Shown: positions 9,366 to 18,481, counted from the stretch's first letter. The stretch: 64,000 bases of DNA from Salegentibacter tibetensis (GCF_020164485.1 NZ_JAIQZA010000018.1:1-64000); one strand, 5' to 3'. The notes: generated by a model not told the origin, from the sequence alone. Numbers and translations: made by a program.

Positions 9366-10487
9366 TTAATCGCCGTCTGAATCCACATAATCCACACTTA
9401 TAGAAAGCGCCTGCATCATATCTACTTTTAACAAAACCACGTTTTGTTGTAGCTCATCAAAAGCAGCTAACATATCATTATTATTATTTTCAACCTGGCT
9501 CACAAAATTGTTATCCAGCACTGCGGCCTGTTCATTAATTGTAACAAATTGCCCATTTATAAGTGAGCTTAAATCCTCCCCATTTTTAATGGTGTTGAGG
9601 TAATCTAAATAATCGTCATATCCGGGACCATCCTGGCTTCCGTCGAAATGACGGCCATTAAAGAAATTCTGAGTGGTTTGCAACGCTGTAAGATATAGAT
9701 CTTTTGACAGCGAAGGTGAATAGTATGCTTCTACAGCTCCTGGAACCGGATTTCCTGTGAAAGCACCAGCAGGTATTCCTATTTTTCCTGAACGAACGAA
9801 TTTTTCGTAATACAGAACATAGTCATTTGTTATACGATCTACTGCGCCAGTACTCGAAGATCCTGTATTTGCAACAAAATCATCTCGAAAAGAATTCTTC
9901 CATCCCGAATGAACTACACTAGTTAATGCATTTATTCTTTTTGAAACACTTTCAAGATAATTTTTATAAACTTCTGCATTCTCGTGCGAAGTATAGAATT
10001 CTACTATTTCTGAATCGCTTTCAGCAATGCCGTTTAGGAGATAATCAAGTGCAGGGAATCCCTGTTCATCATAAGAAGAAGGTAATTCCAGGTTATACTC
10101 ATCAGCAGAAATTTTTTCTTCTACGCCCTCTGCATCTAATGGATATGTGTTTAGATTAGCACGGTAATTAACTGCTTCGGCTTCTCCTATTTCAAATAAA
10201 GAAACAGTTTGAAATCCAAGGTACCCTTCTTCATAAGCGCTACGTAATTCTGTTAAACCTGCCTCAGTAGGCTCTTCAGTAAAGGCAAGAGTTTTCTCTT
10301 CAAGGTTTTGAGTAATCCCTTCAAAAGTTTCAAAAGAAGGAATAATAATATTATCGGCCCAATTTTGTAGCATTTTCCCGCGATCAAAAGAATCGGTAGT
10401 ATCGCCTCCTGTGTCGTCTTCTGCATCACTACAAGAGAACATAGTAATCAGCAAAATTAAAATTGGGAATCTTAAATTTTTAGACAT
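9366..10487 (-). CDS. imelysin-like lipoprotein (M75 family)
   Basis: Imelysin-like proteins are iron-regulated periplasmic or outer-membrane-linked proteins thought to take part in iron uptake. This one is 373 residues long with a lipoprotein signal ending at LLITMFSC (Cys19). The family motif GxHxxE reads GFPALD at residues 143-148, so the expected histidine is a proline and the glutamate an aspartate. Such degenerate forms occur in Bacteroidota next to TonB receptors. It is 64 nt downstream of the DUF4856 gene and 9 nt upstream of the HTTM gene. Binding rather than peptidase activity is the more likely role. Confidence 0.85.
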   Translation of the reverse strand: MSKNLRFPILILLITMFSCSDAEDDTGGDTTDSFDRGKMLQNWADNIIIPSFETFEGITQNLEEKTLAFTEEPTEAGLTELRSAYEEGYLGFQTVSLFEIGEAEAVNYRANLNTYPLDAEGVEEKISADEYNLELPSSYDEQGFPALDYLLNGIAESDSEIVEFYTSHENAEVYKNYLESVSKRINALTSVVHSGWKNSFRDDFVANTGSSSTGAVDRITNDYVLYYEKFVRSGKIGIPAGAFTGNPVPGAVEAYYSPSLSKDLYLTALQTTQNFFNGRHFDGSQDGPGYDDYLDYLNTIKNGEDLSSLINGQFVTINEQAAVLDNNFVSQVENNNNDMLAAFDELQQNVVLLKVDMMQALSISVDYVDSDGD

Positions 10488-10551
10488 AATTGTGAAATTA
10501 AATCAGGATTAAAGAAAATTCTTCAACCCTGATTTGTTTGTTTGTAAAAAA

Positions 10552-11769
10552 TTATTGAGCTGCCTGCTCCACGTTAAAATCGAAAGCAGCAGCAATATCT
10601 TCAGAAATAGCATCAAGAGTTTCGGGGGTTACATCCCAAAATCCATTTTCTGCCATTAATTGTTCCAGGTAATTCTCTACCTTTTCAGCTGAAATATAAG
10701 GAGCACCTGTTTCAGGGTTATGAGTAAACATAAGGCTATAAATAAAGCCATAGCCTTCAGAAAGAGAGTGGAAAGCAACGCCATCCTGTCCGTCAGCCAA
10801 TTGATTTTTACCGGCCTGTAAATAATAGATGGCACGTACTGCGATTACGGTTGAAATGTTCTCACGGATAATTTCTACCTGTTCGTCACGAAGGTCATAA
10901 TCCCCGGCAACAATCGCCGCTCTACCGATCTTAAAAGCTTCAAAAGTTTCTTCAGCAACACCTTCAAAGTCGCTATCATTATTTACACTTCCAAAATATT
11001 TAAATAAAAGGATGTCATCACTTTCGTTTAAAACAGTGTTAGGGTCTTCAGAAGGAATTGAAGCATCTCCATAAAGGTAGCCGTAAGCCTCGTCCCACTT
11101 ATGCTCCATTGTAGTGTAGTTTTTTCCTTCCTCTACATTTCCTTCATCATTATTAAGAAGGTTATCTCCTTCGTCAAGCACTGCAACAGAAAGATAGTTG
11201 TTAAGAATTTGATCTGCCACAAGGGCGCCAATTAATCCCTTAGCAAAAGCCTGATCGGCCTCTAAACCTTTTCCATCTATATAGCGCTCTGAAGATCCAG
11301 CTGCGATTTGTCCTGCTTTCCCGGGAGATGCAAGTTCATTTTCATTAGGAAAAACCTCGTTTGCCTGGATGCTTATAAAATCTTCAAAATCGGCTTTTAT
11401 CTCATTACTCGCTACTGTATTTGTAGAAAAATACAATCTTGAAGCAGCCACTTTGCTTTTTATACTTTTAGAAGTTTCATTCAGCTCAGCTCTTGTAAAT
11501 GGATCGTTTTCATTAGAAAACATATTAGACAAACTGTTTTGAGTAGCATTATCAAAATCCTGGAATGAAGAAAACAATTCCTTAACCATCTGTAATCTCT
11601 GGGTTTGACCGGTGTAAGCAACAGTTGATTCTCCATTGCGCTCAAAAGAATATTGAGCAGGAACTTCAACTTGGTTTTCTTTAATATTGTCTGGATTAAC
11701 TGAATCATCTGAGGTACATGAAGTGAATGCTAAACCACTAAAAGCAAGAGTTGTTAAAATCTTTTTCAT
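10552..11769 (-). CDS. DUF4856 lipoprotein
   Basis: This 405-residue lipoprotein (signal MKKILTTLAFSGLAFTSC) has the DUF4856 hallmark start of its mature part, VPAQYSFERNGESTVAYTGQT. DUF4856 proteins are distantly imelysin-like helical proteins that accompany imelysin and TonB receptor genes in Bacteroidota. It is the first gene of the iron operon and lies directly behind a strong promoter match (11805-11835). Its molecular function has not been established to my knowledge. A periplasmic or surface iron-binding role is inferred from the operon. Confidence 0.85.
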   Translation of the reverse strand: MKKILTTLAFSGLAFTSCTSDDSVNPDNIKENQVEVPAQYSFERNGESTVAYTGQTQRLQMVKELFSSFQDFDNATQNSLSNMFSNENDPFTRAELNETSKSIKSKVAASRLYFSTNTVASNEIKADFEDFISIQANEVFPNENELASPGKAGQIAAGSSERYIDGKGLEADQAFAKGLIGALVADQILNNYLSVAVLDEGDNLLNNDEGNVEEGKNYTTMEHKWDEAYGYLYGDASIPSEDPNTVLNESDDILLFKYFGSVNNDSDFEGVAEETFEAFKIGRAAIVAGDYDLRDEQVEIIRENISTVIAVRAIYYLQAGKNQLADGQDGVAFHSLSEGYGFIYSLMFTHNPETGAPYISAEKVENYLEQLMAENGFWDVTPETLDAISEDIAAAFDFNVEQAAQ

Positions 11770-11804
11770 TTTTACTTTATTTAGACTGATTAAATATTAG
11801 GCTG

Positions 11805-11835
11805 CAAATATATAAACGAATTTTATTTACGCCAA
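11805..11835 (-). promoter_or_regulatory. promoter of the iron-uptake operon
   Basis: On the minus strand TTG (11833-11835), a 20-bp spacer and TATATTTG (11805-11812) match the Bacteroidota -33/-7 consensus. This places the transcription start about 30 nt before the DUF4856 gene. It is the best promoter match in front of the seven-gene iron operon. Confidence 0.65.
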
Positions 11836-11837
11836 TC

Positions 11838-11852
11838 ATTATTAAGAATAAT
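11838..11852 (-). promoter_or_regulatory. AT-rich inverted repeat, possible metal-regulator site
   Basis: ATTATT-AAG-AATAAT is a 6-3-6 inverted repeat immediately upstream of the -33 element of the iron operon. It resembles the AT-rich hexamers of Fur boxes, but the match is loose and the region is AT-rich anyway. Regulation by Fur is therefore only a suggestion. Confidence 0.3.
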
Positions 11853-11886
11853 TTTAAATAAAGATTTATTTTCCGCCGATAAGTTT

Positions 11887-12750
11887 CTATTGATATTGAG
11901 AGAAGATTTTAGAGGCCTCATTATAAGCAGATTCAAAACTGGTCATTTTAATATTAGAATCGGCTTTCTTTGAATTGAAATAGGAAAGCATTTTTTCGGA
12001 AGGCATATTACCGGTTAATTCATCTTTAGCCATTGGGCAACCGCCAAACCCCTGAATTGCCCCGTCAAATCTACAGCAACCTGCCTGGTAAGCAGCATCA
12101 ATTTTTTCATGCCATTTTGTAGGCGTAGTATGAAGGTGAGCCCCAAATTCAATTTCAGGATATTCTGGGATGAGATTTGAAAACAAATACTCGATAATTT
12201 CAGGCGAGGAGCTTCCAATAGTATCAGATAAAGAAAGGATTTTTACTCCCATTCCAGATAATTTCTCGGTCCATTCCCCAACAATTTCAACATTCCAGGG
12301 ATCACCGTAAGGATTTCCAAACCCCATAGAAAGATACGCTACAACTTCTTTATCTGTCTTTTCGGCAATTTCAAGGATCTCACTCAAAATTTCTACCGAT
12401 TGAGCGATCGTTTTATGGGTGTTACGCATCTGGAAATTTTCAGAAATAGAAAAAGGATAGCCCAAATAATCAATTTCTTCGTGTACCGAAGCATCCTGGG
12501 CACCACGTGTATTTGCAACAATAGCGAGCAATTTACTTTTTGTGGTGCTAAGATCTAATTTGGATAAAACTTCGGCAGAATCAGCCATTTGCGGGATGGC
12601 TTTCGGCGAAACAAAACTTCCGAAGTCTATTGTGTCAAATCCGCAGCGCAATAAAGACTGAATATACTGCACTTTTTGTTCGGTAGGAATAAAGGTTTTA
12701 ATTCCCTGCATCGCGTCTCGCGGACACTCAATAAGCTTGATTTTATCCAT
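11887..12750 (-). CDS. mvaB: hydroxymethylglutaryl-CoA lyase
   Basis: This enzyme splits HMG-CoA into acetoacetate and acetyl-CoA in leucine catabolism. At 287 residues it has the usual length. The N-terminal ECPRDAMQG supplies the active-site Arg-Asp pair of the HMGL-like TIM barrel, HLHTTP gives the metal-binding HxH, and FGGCPMA corresponds to the signature GGCP-x-A with the catalytic cysteine. The gene stands alone on the minus strand between the iron operon and lysE, with a TATCTTTG element at 12756-12763. A related DRE-TIM lyase activity cannot be fully excluded. Confidence 0.88.
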   Translation of the reverse strand: MDKIKLIECPRDAMQGIKTFIPTEQKVQYIQSLLRCGFDTIDFGSFVSPKAIPQMADSAEVLSKLDLSTTKSKLLAIVANTRGAQDASVHEEIDYLGYPFSISENFQMRNTHKTIAQSVEILSEILEIAEKTDKEVVAYLSMGFGNPYGDPWNVEIVGEWTEKLSGMGVKILSLSDTIGSSSPEIIEYLFSNLIPEYPEIEFGAHLHTTPTKWHEKIDAAYQAGCCRFDGAIQGFGGCPMAKDELTGNMPSEKMLSYFNSKKADSNIKMTSFESAYNEASKIFSQYQ

Positions 12751-12755
12751 ACCTT

Positions 12756-12763
12756 CAAAGATA
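12756..12763 (-). promoter_or_regulatory. mvaB promoter -7 element
   Basis: The minus strand reads TATCTTTG, an exact TAnnTTTG match only 5 nt before the ATG at 12750. If it is used, the transcript would be nearly leaderless. No good -33 element is visible at 18-21 bp. Confidence 0.4.
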
Positions 12764-12875
12764 GTATTTTAAGGAATATTTAAAAACCCTTAGAAATTAA
12801 TTCATTTTATTTAATTGAAAGCATTTAATCACTACTCCCACTAAATTTCTTGTAATGAATTAATATTGAAATCTT

Positions 12876-13490
12876 TTAGATAATTATAAAAGTAGCGATT
12901 CCTATAAAAACCACTATTTGCAGCCATTTTAAAACCACACCGGAATGTTTATGATTTTTAAGGTAGGTAGAAATTTTCCCGGCCAATAATGCTACGCTTC
13001 CAAAAATCAGCATTGTTAAAAGCATAAAAACCGCACCAAGAATATAGAATTGCATCACAGTGTTCCCTCCCGGTTCCCAAAGAAAACCCGGAAAGAAGGC
13101 GAGGAAAAATATGGTTACTTTAGGATTTAGAACGTTCATTATAAAACCTTGCTTAAACAGGGAAAACAATGATTTCTTTTTTATTCCTTTTGCAGAATAC
13201 GCGATTTCAGGATCGCTTCTAAAAACCTGCCAGGCAAGGTAGAGCAGATAAACAGCGCCAAAAAGTTTGATAACAAAAAATAAGGTTTCAGAACTTTTAA
13301 TTATTGCAGAGACCCCAAAAGCTACCAGACTGGCATGAATTATAATTCCGGCAGCAAGACCAAGAGCAGTAACAACTCCATGTTTCTTTCCATTTGCCAT
13401 TCCCTGTACCATCACGAAAATAATATCGGGACCGGGTGAGATGGTCAGAATCGCCGATGCAGTTAAAAAGGGAATAAGTTGCTCTAACAA
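12876..13490 (-). CDS. LysE family translocator
   Basis: This is an inner-membrane exporter of the LysE/RhtB superfamily (204 residues, about six hydrophobic helices), which typically exports amino acids or their analogues. The conserved SPGPD motif lies near residue 18, and NPKVTIFFLAFFPGF is the second conserved loop. It follows the small membrane protein at 13494 by 3 nt, and that in turn follows pyrD directly, so the three probably form one transcript. The substrate cannot be inferred. Confidence 0.88.
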   Translation of the reverse strand: MLEQLIPFLTASAILTISPGPDIIFVMVQGMANGKKHGVVTALGLAAGIIIHASLVAFGVSAIIKSSETLFFVIKLFGAVYLLYLAWQVFRSDPEIAYSAKGIKKKSLFSLFKQGFIMNVLNPKVTIFFLAFFPGFLWEPGGNTVMQFYILGAVFMLLTMLIFGSVALLAGKISTYLKNHKHSGVVLKWLQIVVFIGIATFIII

Positions 13491-13493
13491 AAT

Positions 13494-13742
13494 TTATCTT
13501 CTTTCAGATTTCTTTCTTGTAAGCAGAAAATAGATCACATAAAACCAGCTAAAAAATCCGTGGATAATCATTAATAAAACTGATCGATTTCGCGCCCAGG
13601 AAGTAACTGCAGCTACCACAGTTCCTAAACTAATTCCATTCCTAATTACTGTATGGGTCACTTCCGAAGTTGTTTCAGAGAAACTATAGGCATCAAGGCT
13701 AATTAAAACTAGCAATAAAAAACTAAGGTAGAATTTCTTCAT
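13494..13742 (-). CDS. small signal-peptide and membrane protein
   Basis: This 82-residue protein has a hydrophobic signal-like start (MKKFYLSFLLLVLISLDAYS), a short polar stretch, and a hydrophobic helix at about residues 45-73 followed by the basic tail RKKSERR. It starts one base after the pyrD stop and ends 3 nt before the LysE gene, which supports real translation within an operon. Short proteins of this kind are common in Flavobacteriaceae, but I recognise no function. Confidence 0.65.
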   Translation of the reverse strand: MKKFYLSFLLLVLISLDAYSFSETTSEVTHTVIRNGISLGTVVAAVTSWARNRSVLLMIIHGFFSWFYVIYFLLTRKKSERR

Positions 13743-14768
13743 TTATTTAGTGCTTCTGGCTAAAATTGCCTGATTAATCTTTTTTATAAGTCCCGGTCCT
13801 TCGTAAATAAATCCTGTATAAAGCTGTACTAAACTGGCCCCGGCTTCAAGTTTTTCCAAAGCATCATCAGCAGAATGGATTCCTCCTACACCAATAATAG
13901 GAAAAGCTTTATTGCTTTTTTCAGAAAGAAATCGAATAACTTCAGTAGATCGATTTTTTAAAGGTTTCCCGCTTAGTCCGCCGGTTTCGTTCTTGTTTTC
14001 AGATTGTAAATCTTCGCGCGAAATAGTTGTATTTGTCGCGATTATCCCGGCAATTTTCGTTTCCTTCACAATATCTATTATATCCAAAAGTTGTGACTCG
14101 GTAAGATCGGGGGCTATTTTTAGTAAAATCGGTTTCTGTTTTGGCTTTTCAGCATTTAAGCTCTGCAGGGTATTCAACAAATTGGTAAGTGGCTCCTTAT
14201 CCTGCAATTCCCTCAAATTAGGCGTGTTTGGAGAACTAACATTTACCACAAAATAGTTCACATAATCATAAAGGGCTTCAAAGCATATCTTATAATCATC
14301 TACCGCATTCTCGTTGGGCGTAATTTTATTCTTTCCAATATTACCACCAACCAAAACATTTTTATTCTTTTTGAGACGTTCAACCGCAGCTTCTACTCCA
14401 TCATTATTAAAACCCATGCGGTTAATAATCGCGCTATCTTCTTTTAACCTGAACAATCGCTTTTTCTCATTTCCGGGTTGTGATTTTGGGGTTACGGTTC
14501 CAATTTCGATAAACCCAAATCCAAGATCTGACAATTCCTGAAAAAGCTTCGCATCTTTATCGAATCCCGCCGCCAGACCCACCGGATTTTTAAACTTTAA
14601 ACCAAAAACTTCTCGTTCCAGGCGTGGATCTACCACCTGAAATTCCTTTCTTACATAACTTCTAAAAGCAGAAGTTTTGCCAATTTTTTTCAGGGTTTTA
14701 AAGGTAAAATGATGCACCCATTCCGGGTCAAATCGGAATAATAAAGGCCTAAGTGAAGATTTGTACAT
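13743..14768 (-). CDS. pyrD: dihydroorotate dehydrogenase (quinone), class 2
   Basis: This enzyme oxidises dihydroorotate to orotate with quinone as acceptor in pyrimidine synthesis, bound to the inner membrane by an N-terminal helical extension. Motifs are [12 protein letters not shown] (FMN site), [14 protein letters not shown] with the catalytic serine of class 2, and [20 protein letters not shown] chose the ATG at 14768 ([11 protein letters not shown]); the longer form from 14786 would overlap the TATTTTTG promoter element at 14784-14791. It leads the small-protein and lysE genes. Confidence 0.95.
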   Translation of the reverse strand: MYKSSLRPLLFRFDPEWVHHFTFKTLKKIGKTSAFRSYVRKEFQVVDPRLEREVFGLKFKNPVGLAAGFDKDAKLFQELSDLGFGFIEIGTVTPKSQPGNEKKRLFRLKEDSAIINRMGFNNDGVEAAVERLKKNKNVLVGGNIGKNKITPNENAVDDYKICFEALYDYVNYFVVNVSSPNTPNLRELQDKEPLTNLLNTLQSLNAEKPKQKPILLKIAPDLTESQLLDIIDIVKETKIAGIIATNTTISREDLQSENKNETGGLSGKPLKNRSTEVIRFLSEKSNKAFPIIGVGGIHSADDALEKLEAGASLVQLYTGFIYEGPGLIKKINQAILARSTK

Positions 14769-14783
14769 GGTTATTGGTTTGGG

Positions 14784-14791
14784 CAAAAATA
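14784..14791 (-). promoter_or_regulatory. pyrD promoter -7 element
   Basis: The minus strand reads TATTTTTG (TAnnTTTG) 15 nt before the chosen pyrD ATG. It helps to decide the start codon. The -33 region is weak. Confidence 0.45.
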
Positions 14792-14960
14792 ACTTAATTT
14801 AAAAAGCCCGAAAATCTCTGAGAGATTATTTTAGATCCAGTAAAAAATAAATCACTTTTTAAAAGGAAAATTATTTCGTTTGGCTTCCAGTTTTTCGTAT
14901 AAAAAATGGAACTAACTTCTAATCTCCCCATGCATATTTGCAAAATTCTTTTTTATTCTC

Positions 14961-16664
14961 TCAATAACCTTTGGCAGAATCGTCTCCTCTTTTATCAGCT
15001 CCTCCTTCCAGTCGCCCATCGGGCAAAACTTTTATAGCGTCTACTTTTCCAATTATCCTGGATTCTCCTTCATTTATATTATAGCCTTTTTGCGTTAATG
15101 AATCCAGTATTTGCGCTTCAAATGCCCTTGGCTCAAAAAGGATTTCATCGGGTAACCATTGATGGTGAAATCGGGGAGCATCAACCGCTTCTTGCATGCT
15201 CATTCCAAATTCTTCAACATTTAGAATAGTTTGCAAAACTGAAGTGATAATAGTAGAGCCCCCGGGAGATCCTAAACTCATATAAAATTCGCCATTTTTT
15301 TCAACAATTGTAGGGGTCATAGAACTTAGCATTTTCTTTCCCGGTGCTATCGCATTCGCTTCTGCTCCAATTAGTCCAAACATATTAGGAACTCCGGGTT
15401 TAGAGCTAAAATCGTCCATTTCGTTATTCAGAAAAAATCCCAGTTCTTCAATAAACATTTTAGAACCATAAGCTCCATTTAAAGTAGTAGTTACCGCTAT
15501 GGCATTTCCAAATTGATCTACTATAGAGTAATGTGTGGTTTCATCGCTTTCATACCCCGGAATTTCCCCATAACTAATACTGGAGGATGGAGTAGCCTGT
15601 TCAAAACTAAAATTATCCATTCGGCCAGAAACGTATTCATCGCTTAACAATGTTTCTACCGGAATATCAAAAAATTCTGGATCTCCAAGATAAAAACTTC
15701 TATCGGCGTAAGCCCTTCGTTCTGCTTCTGTTAAAACCTGTATACTTTTTAGTGAATTATGTCCAAATTCATCTAAAGGATAAGATTCCAGCATTTTTAA
15801 GATTTGCCCCAATACAATGCCCCCGCTCGATGGTGGCGGCATAGAAATTATTTTAAGGTCATTATATTTTACTTCAATAGGATCGCGCCAGTGAGTTTGA
15901 TATTCCTTTAAATCTTCCATACTCATAATACCTCCTCTTTCCTGAAGGTATGCTACCAGTTTTTTCCCCGTTTCTCCACCATAAAATTCGTCTTTCCCAT
16001 TTTGAACAATTCGTTCTAACGTATTTGCAAGCTGAGGATTTTTAATAGTATCACCAGAATTGTAGGACTTTGCAAATAAGATAGTATCCTTATTCTCCTG
16101 AAGAAATTGCTCCCGGTACCTGGCCAGGGTGTTATTTTGTTTTTCGGTCACTACAAAACCCTTTTGAGCCAGGGCAATAACGGGTTTTAAAATTTCTTCC
16201 ATAGGCAAGGATCCAAACTTTTCGTGAGTGGCAAAAATACCGGCTACAGTTCCCGGAACACCAACGGCAAGTGCTCCGAACATACTCTTCTCTGGCTGCA
16301 CATTTCCATCTTTATCCTGATACATGGTTTTAGTTGCCAGGTAGGGAGCTCTCTCACGATAATCCAGCGAACCGATTTCTCCATCTGCTTTTCGATATAC
16401 CATAAATCCGCCGCCACCTAAATTTCCGGCAAAAGGATAGGAAACCGCTAAAGCCATCTCGGTGGCCACCATAGCATCAAAAGCATTTCCACCTTGCTGC
16501 AAAATGAAAAGTCCTATTGAAGAAGCTTCTTCCTTGGCAGAAACTACCATAGCGCTGTCTGCTACAAAACCAAGATTATCTTTAGATTTAAGCGTTGCTA
16601 GAGGCTGCTCCTCTTTGCAAGAAACAAGAAGAATAATCGCTACAAAATATATTATTTTTTTCAT
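14961..16664 (-). CDS. ggt: gamma-glutamyltransferase
   Basis: This periplasmic or membrane-anchored enzyme hydrolyses or transfers the gamma-glutamyl group of glutathione and related peptides. The 567-residue precursor has a lipoprotein signal (LLVSC, Cys16). It matures by self-cleavage before the Thr of DETTHYS, here Thr376, the nucleophile of the small subunit. The oxyanion and lid residues SSGGIVLGQ and the C-terminal MSLGSPGGSTIITSV are present. The gene is divergent from pepT, and both can feed small-peptide use. Confidence 0.94.
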   Translation of the reverse strand: MKKIIYFVAIILLVSCKEEQPLATLKSKDNLGFVADSAMVVSAKEEASSIGLFILQQGGNAFDAMVATEMALAVSYPFAGNLGGGGFMVYRKADGEIGSLDYRERAPYLATKTMYQDKDGNVQPEKSMFGALAVGVPGTVAGIFATHEKFGSLPMEEILKPVIALAQKGFVVTEKQNNTLARYREQFLQENKDTILFAKSYNSGDTIKNPQLANTLERIVQNGKDEFYGGETGKKLVAYLQERGGIMSMEDLKEYQTHWRDPIEVKYNDLKIISMPPPSSGGIVLGQILKMLESYPLDEFGHNSLKSIQVLTEAERRAYADRSFYLGDPEFFDIPVETLLSDEYVSGRMDNFSFEQATPSSSISYGEIPGYESDETTHYSIVDQFGNAIAVTTTLNGAYGSKMFIEELGFFLNNEMDDFSSKPGVPNMFGLIGAEANAIAPGKKMLSSMTPTIVEKNGEFYMSLGSPGGSTIITSVLQTILNVEEFGMSMQEAVDAPRFHHQWLPDEILFEPRAFEAQILDSLTQKGYNINEGESRIIGKVDAIKVLPDGRLEGGADKRGDDSAKGY

Positions 16665-16761
16665 AAGTTTATAGAATAGATATAAGGGTTAATTTATATT
16701 TGCCAGGACTATTAATTTTACAAAATAGCTTATAAATTTTGAATAATAAAAGCTTAGCAAA

Positions 16762-18003
16762 ATGATTAACAAACAGCGCATCATAGATCGCTTTATTACC
16801 TATATAAAAATTGACACCCAAAGCGACCCAGAAAGCAAATCCACTCCCAGCACAGAAAAACAATGGGTTTTAGCCCGGAAATTAGCCGAAGAGCTAAAGG
16901 AAATGGGAATGGCAGAGGTGAATATAGACGATCACGCCTATGTGATGGCTACATTGCCCGCGAATGTTCCTCATCAGGTACCGGTTATTGGTTTTATTTC
17001 TCACTTTGATACCTCTCCAGATTTTAATGCGACTGATATAAAACCCCAAATCATCGAAGATTACGATGGTAACGACATTGTTCTGAATAAAGAAAAAAAC
17101 ATCATTTTGTCTTCTGAGTATTTTGATGATCTAAAACAATACAAAGGACAAACCATAATTACCACCGACGGCACCAGTCTTTTAAGCGCCGATGATAAGG
17201 CAGGGATCACCGAAATTATGACCGCAATGCAGTATTTACTGGATAATCCTGAAATTCCTCACGGAAAGATTCGTATAGGATTTACCCCCGATGAAGAAAT
17301 TGGCCGTGGAGCACATAAATTTGATGTTGAAAAATTTGGCGCAGAATGGGCTTATACTATGGATGGCAGCCAAATTGGTGAATTGGAATTTGAGAATTTT
17401 AACGCTGCAAAAGCTATTATTCGCGTTAAGGGGAAAGGTGTACATCCCGGCTATGCCAAGGATAAAATGGTGAACAGCCAGTATATTGCTGTAGATTTTA
17501 TTAACTCGCTACCAAGAATGGAAACACCTGAGCATACCGAAGGCAGACAGGGATTTTTTCATCTAAGCGAAATGAAAGGTGATGTTGAAGAAACCGTATT
17601 AGAATACATTATTCGGGATCATGATTTAGGGCACTTTAAGGCGCGAAAAGAGATGATACAGGACCTGGCTTCAGAGATATCTTCCCAGTATGAAAGTGAT
17701 TGTATTTCAGTAGAAATTACAGACCAGTATTTTAATATGCGGGAAAAGATCGAACCGGTGATGCATATTATAGAAATTGCGGAAGACGCGATGAAAGAAG
17801 TGAATGTTGAACCGCTATTAAAACCAATTCGCGGGGGAACCGATGGGGCTCAACTGAGTTATATGGGACTGCCCTGCCCTAATATTTTTGCCGGTGGTCA
17901 TAATTTCCACGGAAAGTATGAATATGTACCGGTAGAAAGTATGCAAAAAGCCACTGAAGTAATTGTGAAAATTGCTGAATTGACTGCAGATAAATATAAG
18001 TAA
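16762..18003 (+). CDS. pepT: peptidase T (tripeptidase)
   Basis: This cytoplasmic zinc aminopeptidase removes the N-terminal residue from tripeptides. The 413-residue length matches PepT. Metal-site motifs are HFDTSPDF (His81, Asp83), LSADDKAG, FTPDEEIGRG with the catalytic glutamate, MDGSQIGELE and the late GGHNFHGKYE histidine. It is divergent from ggt with a 97-nt shared intergenic region. A small hairpin and a REP-like unit follow it. Confidence 0.96.
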   Translation: MINKQRIIDRFITYIKIDTQSDPESKSTPSTEKQWVLARKLAEELKEMGMAEVNIDDHAYVMATLPANVPHQVPVIGFISHFDTSPDFNATDIKPQIIEDYDGNDIVLNKEKNIILSSEYFDDLKQYKGQTIITTDGTSLLSADDKAGITEIMTAMQYLLDNPEIPHGKIRIGFTPDEEIGRGAHKFDVEKFGAEWAYTMDGSQIGELEFENFNAAKAIIRVKGKGVHPGYAKDKMVNSQYIAVDFINSLPRMETPEHTEGRQGFFHLSEMKGDVEETVLEYIIRDHDLGHFKARKEMIQDLASEISSQYESDCISVEITDQYFNMREKIEPVMHIIEIAEDAMKEVNVEPLLKPIRGGTDGAQLSYMGLPCPNIFAGGHNFHGKYEYVPVESMQKATEVIVKIAELTADKYK

Positions 18004-18035
18004 ACTGCCTGGACAAACCCAGGAGGCATTATTGG

Positions 18036-18062
18036 AGATTCTGAAACAAGTTCAGAATGACG
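18036..18062 (-). repeat. REP-like palindromic unit, singlet
   Basis: This ~27-nt unit contains the stem ATTCTGAA-ACAAG-TTCAGAAT and ends in TGACG. Read on the minus strand it starts CGTCATTCTGAA, the same as the left half of the paired elements at 32320-32456 and 38370-38485. It lies between the convergent pepT and yajC genes. Confidence 0.65.
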
Positions 18063-18098
18063 CCTTTAAAACTTGCAAACAGCAGCCTTCTAAAAATA

Positions 18099-18129
18099 AA
18101 ATTCCCCAAGGTTTTGCCTCGGGGAATTT
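18099..18129. terminator. bidirectional terminator between pepT and yajC
   Basis: AAATTCCCC pairs with GGGGAATTT around a 13-nt loop, with A-rich and T-rich flanks on both sides. It sits between the convergent ends of pepT and yajC and could serve both. Confidence 0.65.
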
Positions 18130-18151
18130 AAATTATTTAAAACAGAAAAAA

Positions 18152-18478
18152 CTATTTCTTTTCTTTAATGGCTTTGGCCTTACTTTCCTTTTCTGGTTTT
18201 GCCGGCTCGTTAAGTTTTTTACTCATTTCCATAGAGATGGAAGAACGATCGAAAGTTATTTTTCCTGCTCCGGTTTCAATAATCACTGAATTATTTTTTT
18301 CGCTAAAGTCAACGATCTTGCCGTGCATTCCACTTTTGGTCACCACGCGGTCACCACGTTTTAATTCCGATGCAAAATTGCGTTCCTGTTTAGCTTTTTT
18401 CATTTGCGGGCGTATCATAAAAAAATACACCACTACAAACATTAATATTATTGGGGCAAAATTTGTTAATTGATCCAT
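18152..18478 (-). CDS. yajC: Sec translocon accessory subunit YajC
   Basis: This is a single-pass inner-membrane protein that associates with SecDF and the Sec translocon. After one hydrophobic helix (IILMFVVVYFFMIRPQMKK) comes the YajC domain with LKRGDRVVTKSGMHGKI, then a charged lysine-rich tail of about 25 residues. It follows the DUF1573 gene by 3 nt in the nusB-DUF1573-yajC operon. In many Flavobacteriaceae this run continues into a YbbR-like gene and coaE, but here it ends at a terminator. Confidence 0.93.
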   Translation of the reverse strand: MDQLTNFAPIILMFVVVYFFMIRPQMKKAKQERNFASELKRGDRVVTKSGMHGKIVDFSEKNNSVIIETGAGKITFDRSSISMEMSKKLNEPAKPEKESKAKAIKEKK

Positions 18479-18481
18479 TTA

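Noticed and set aside
13912-14256. 114-codon plus-strand open frame inside pyrD
   Set aside because: It is antisense to conserved PyrD motifs; low-complexity serine/phenylalanine composition typical of shadow frames.
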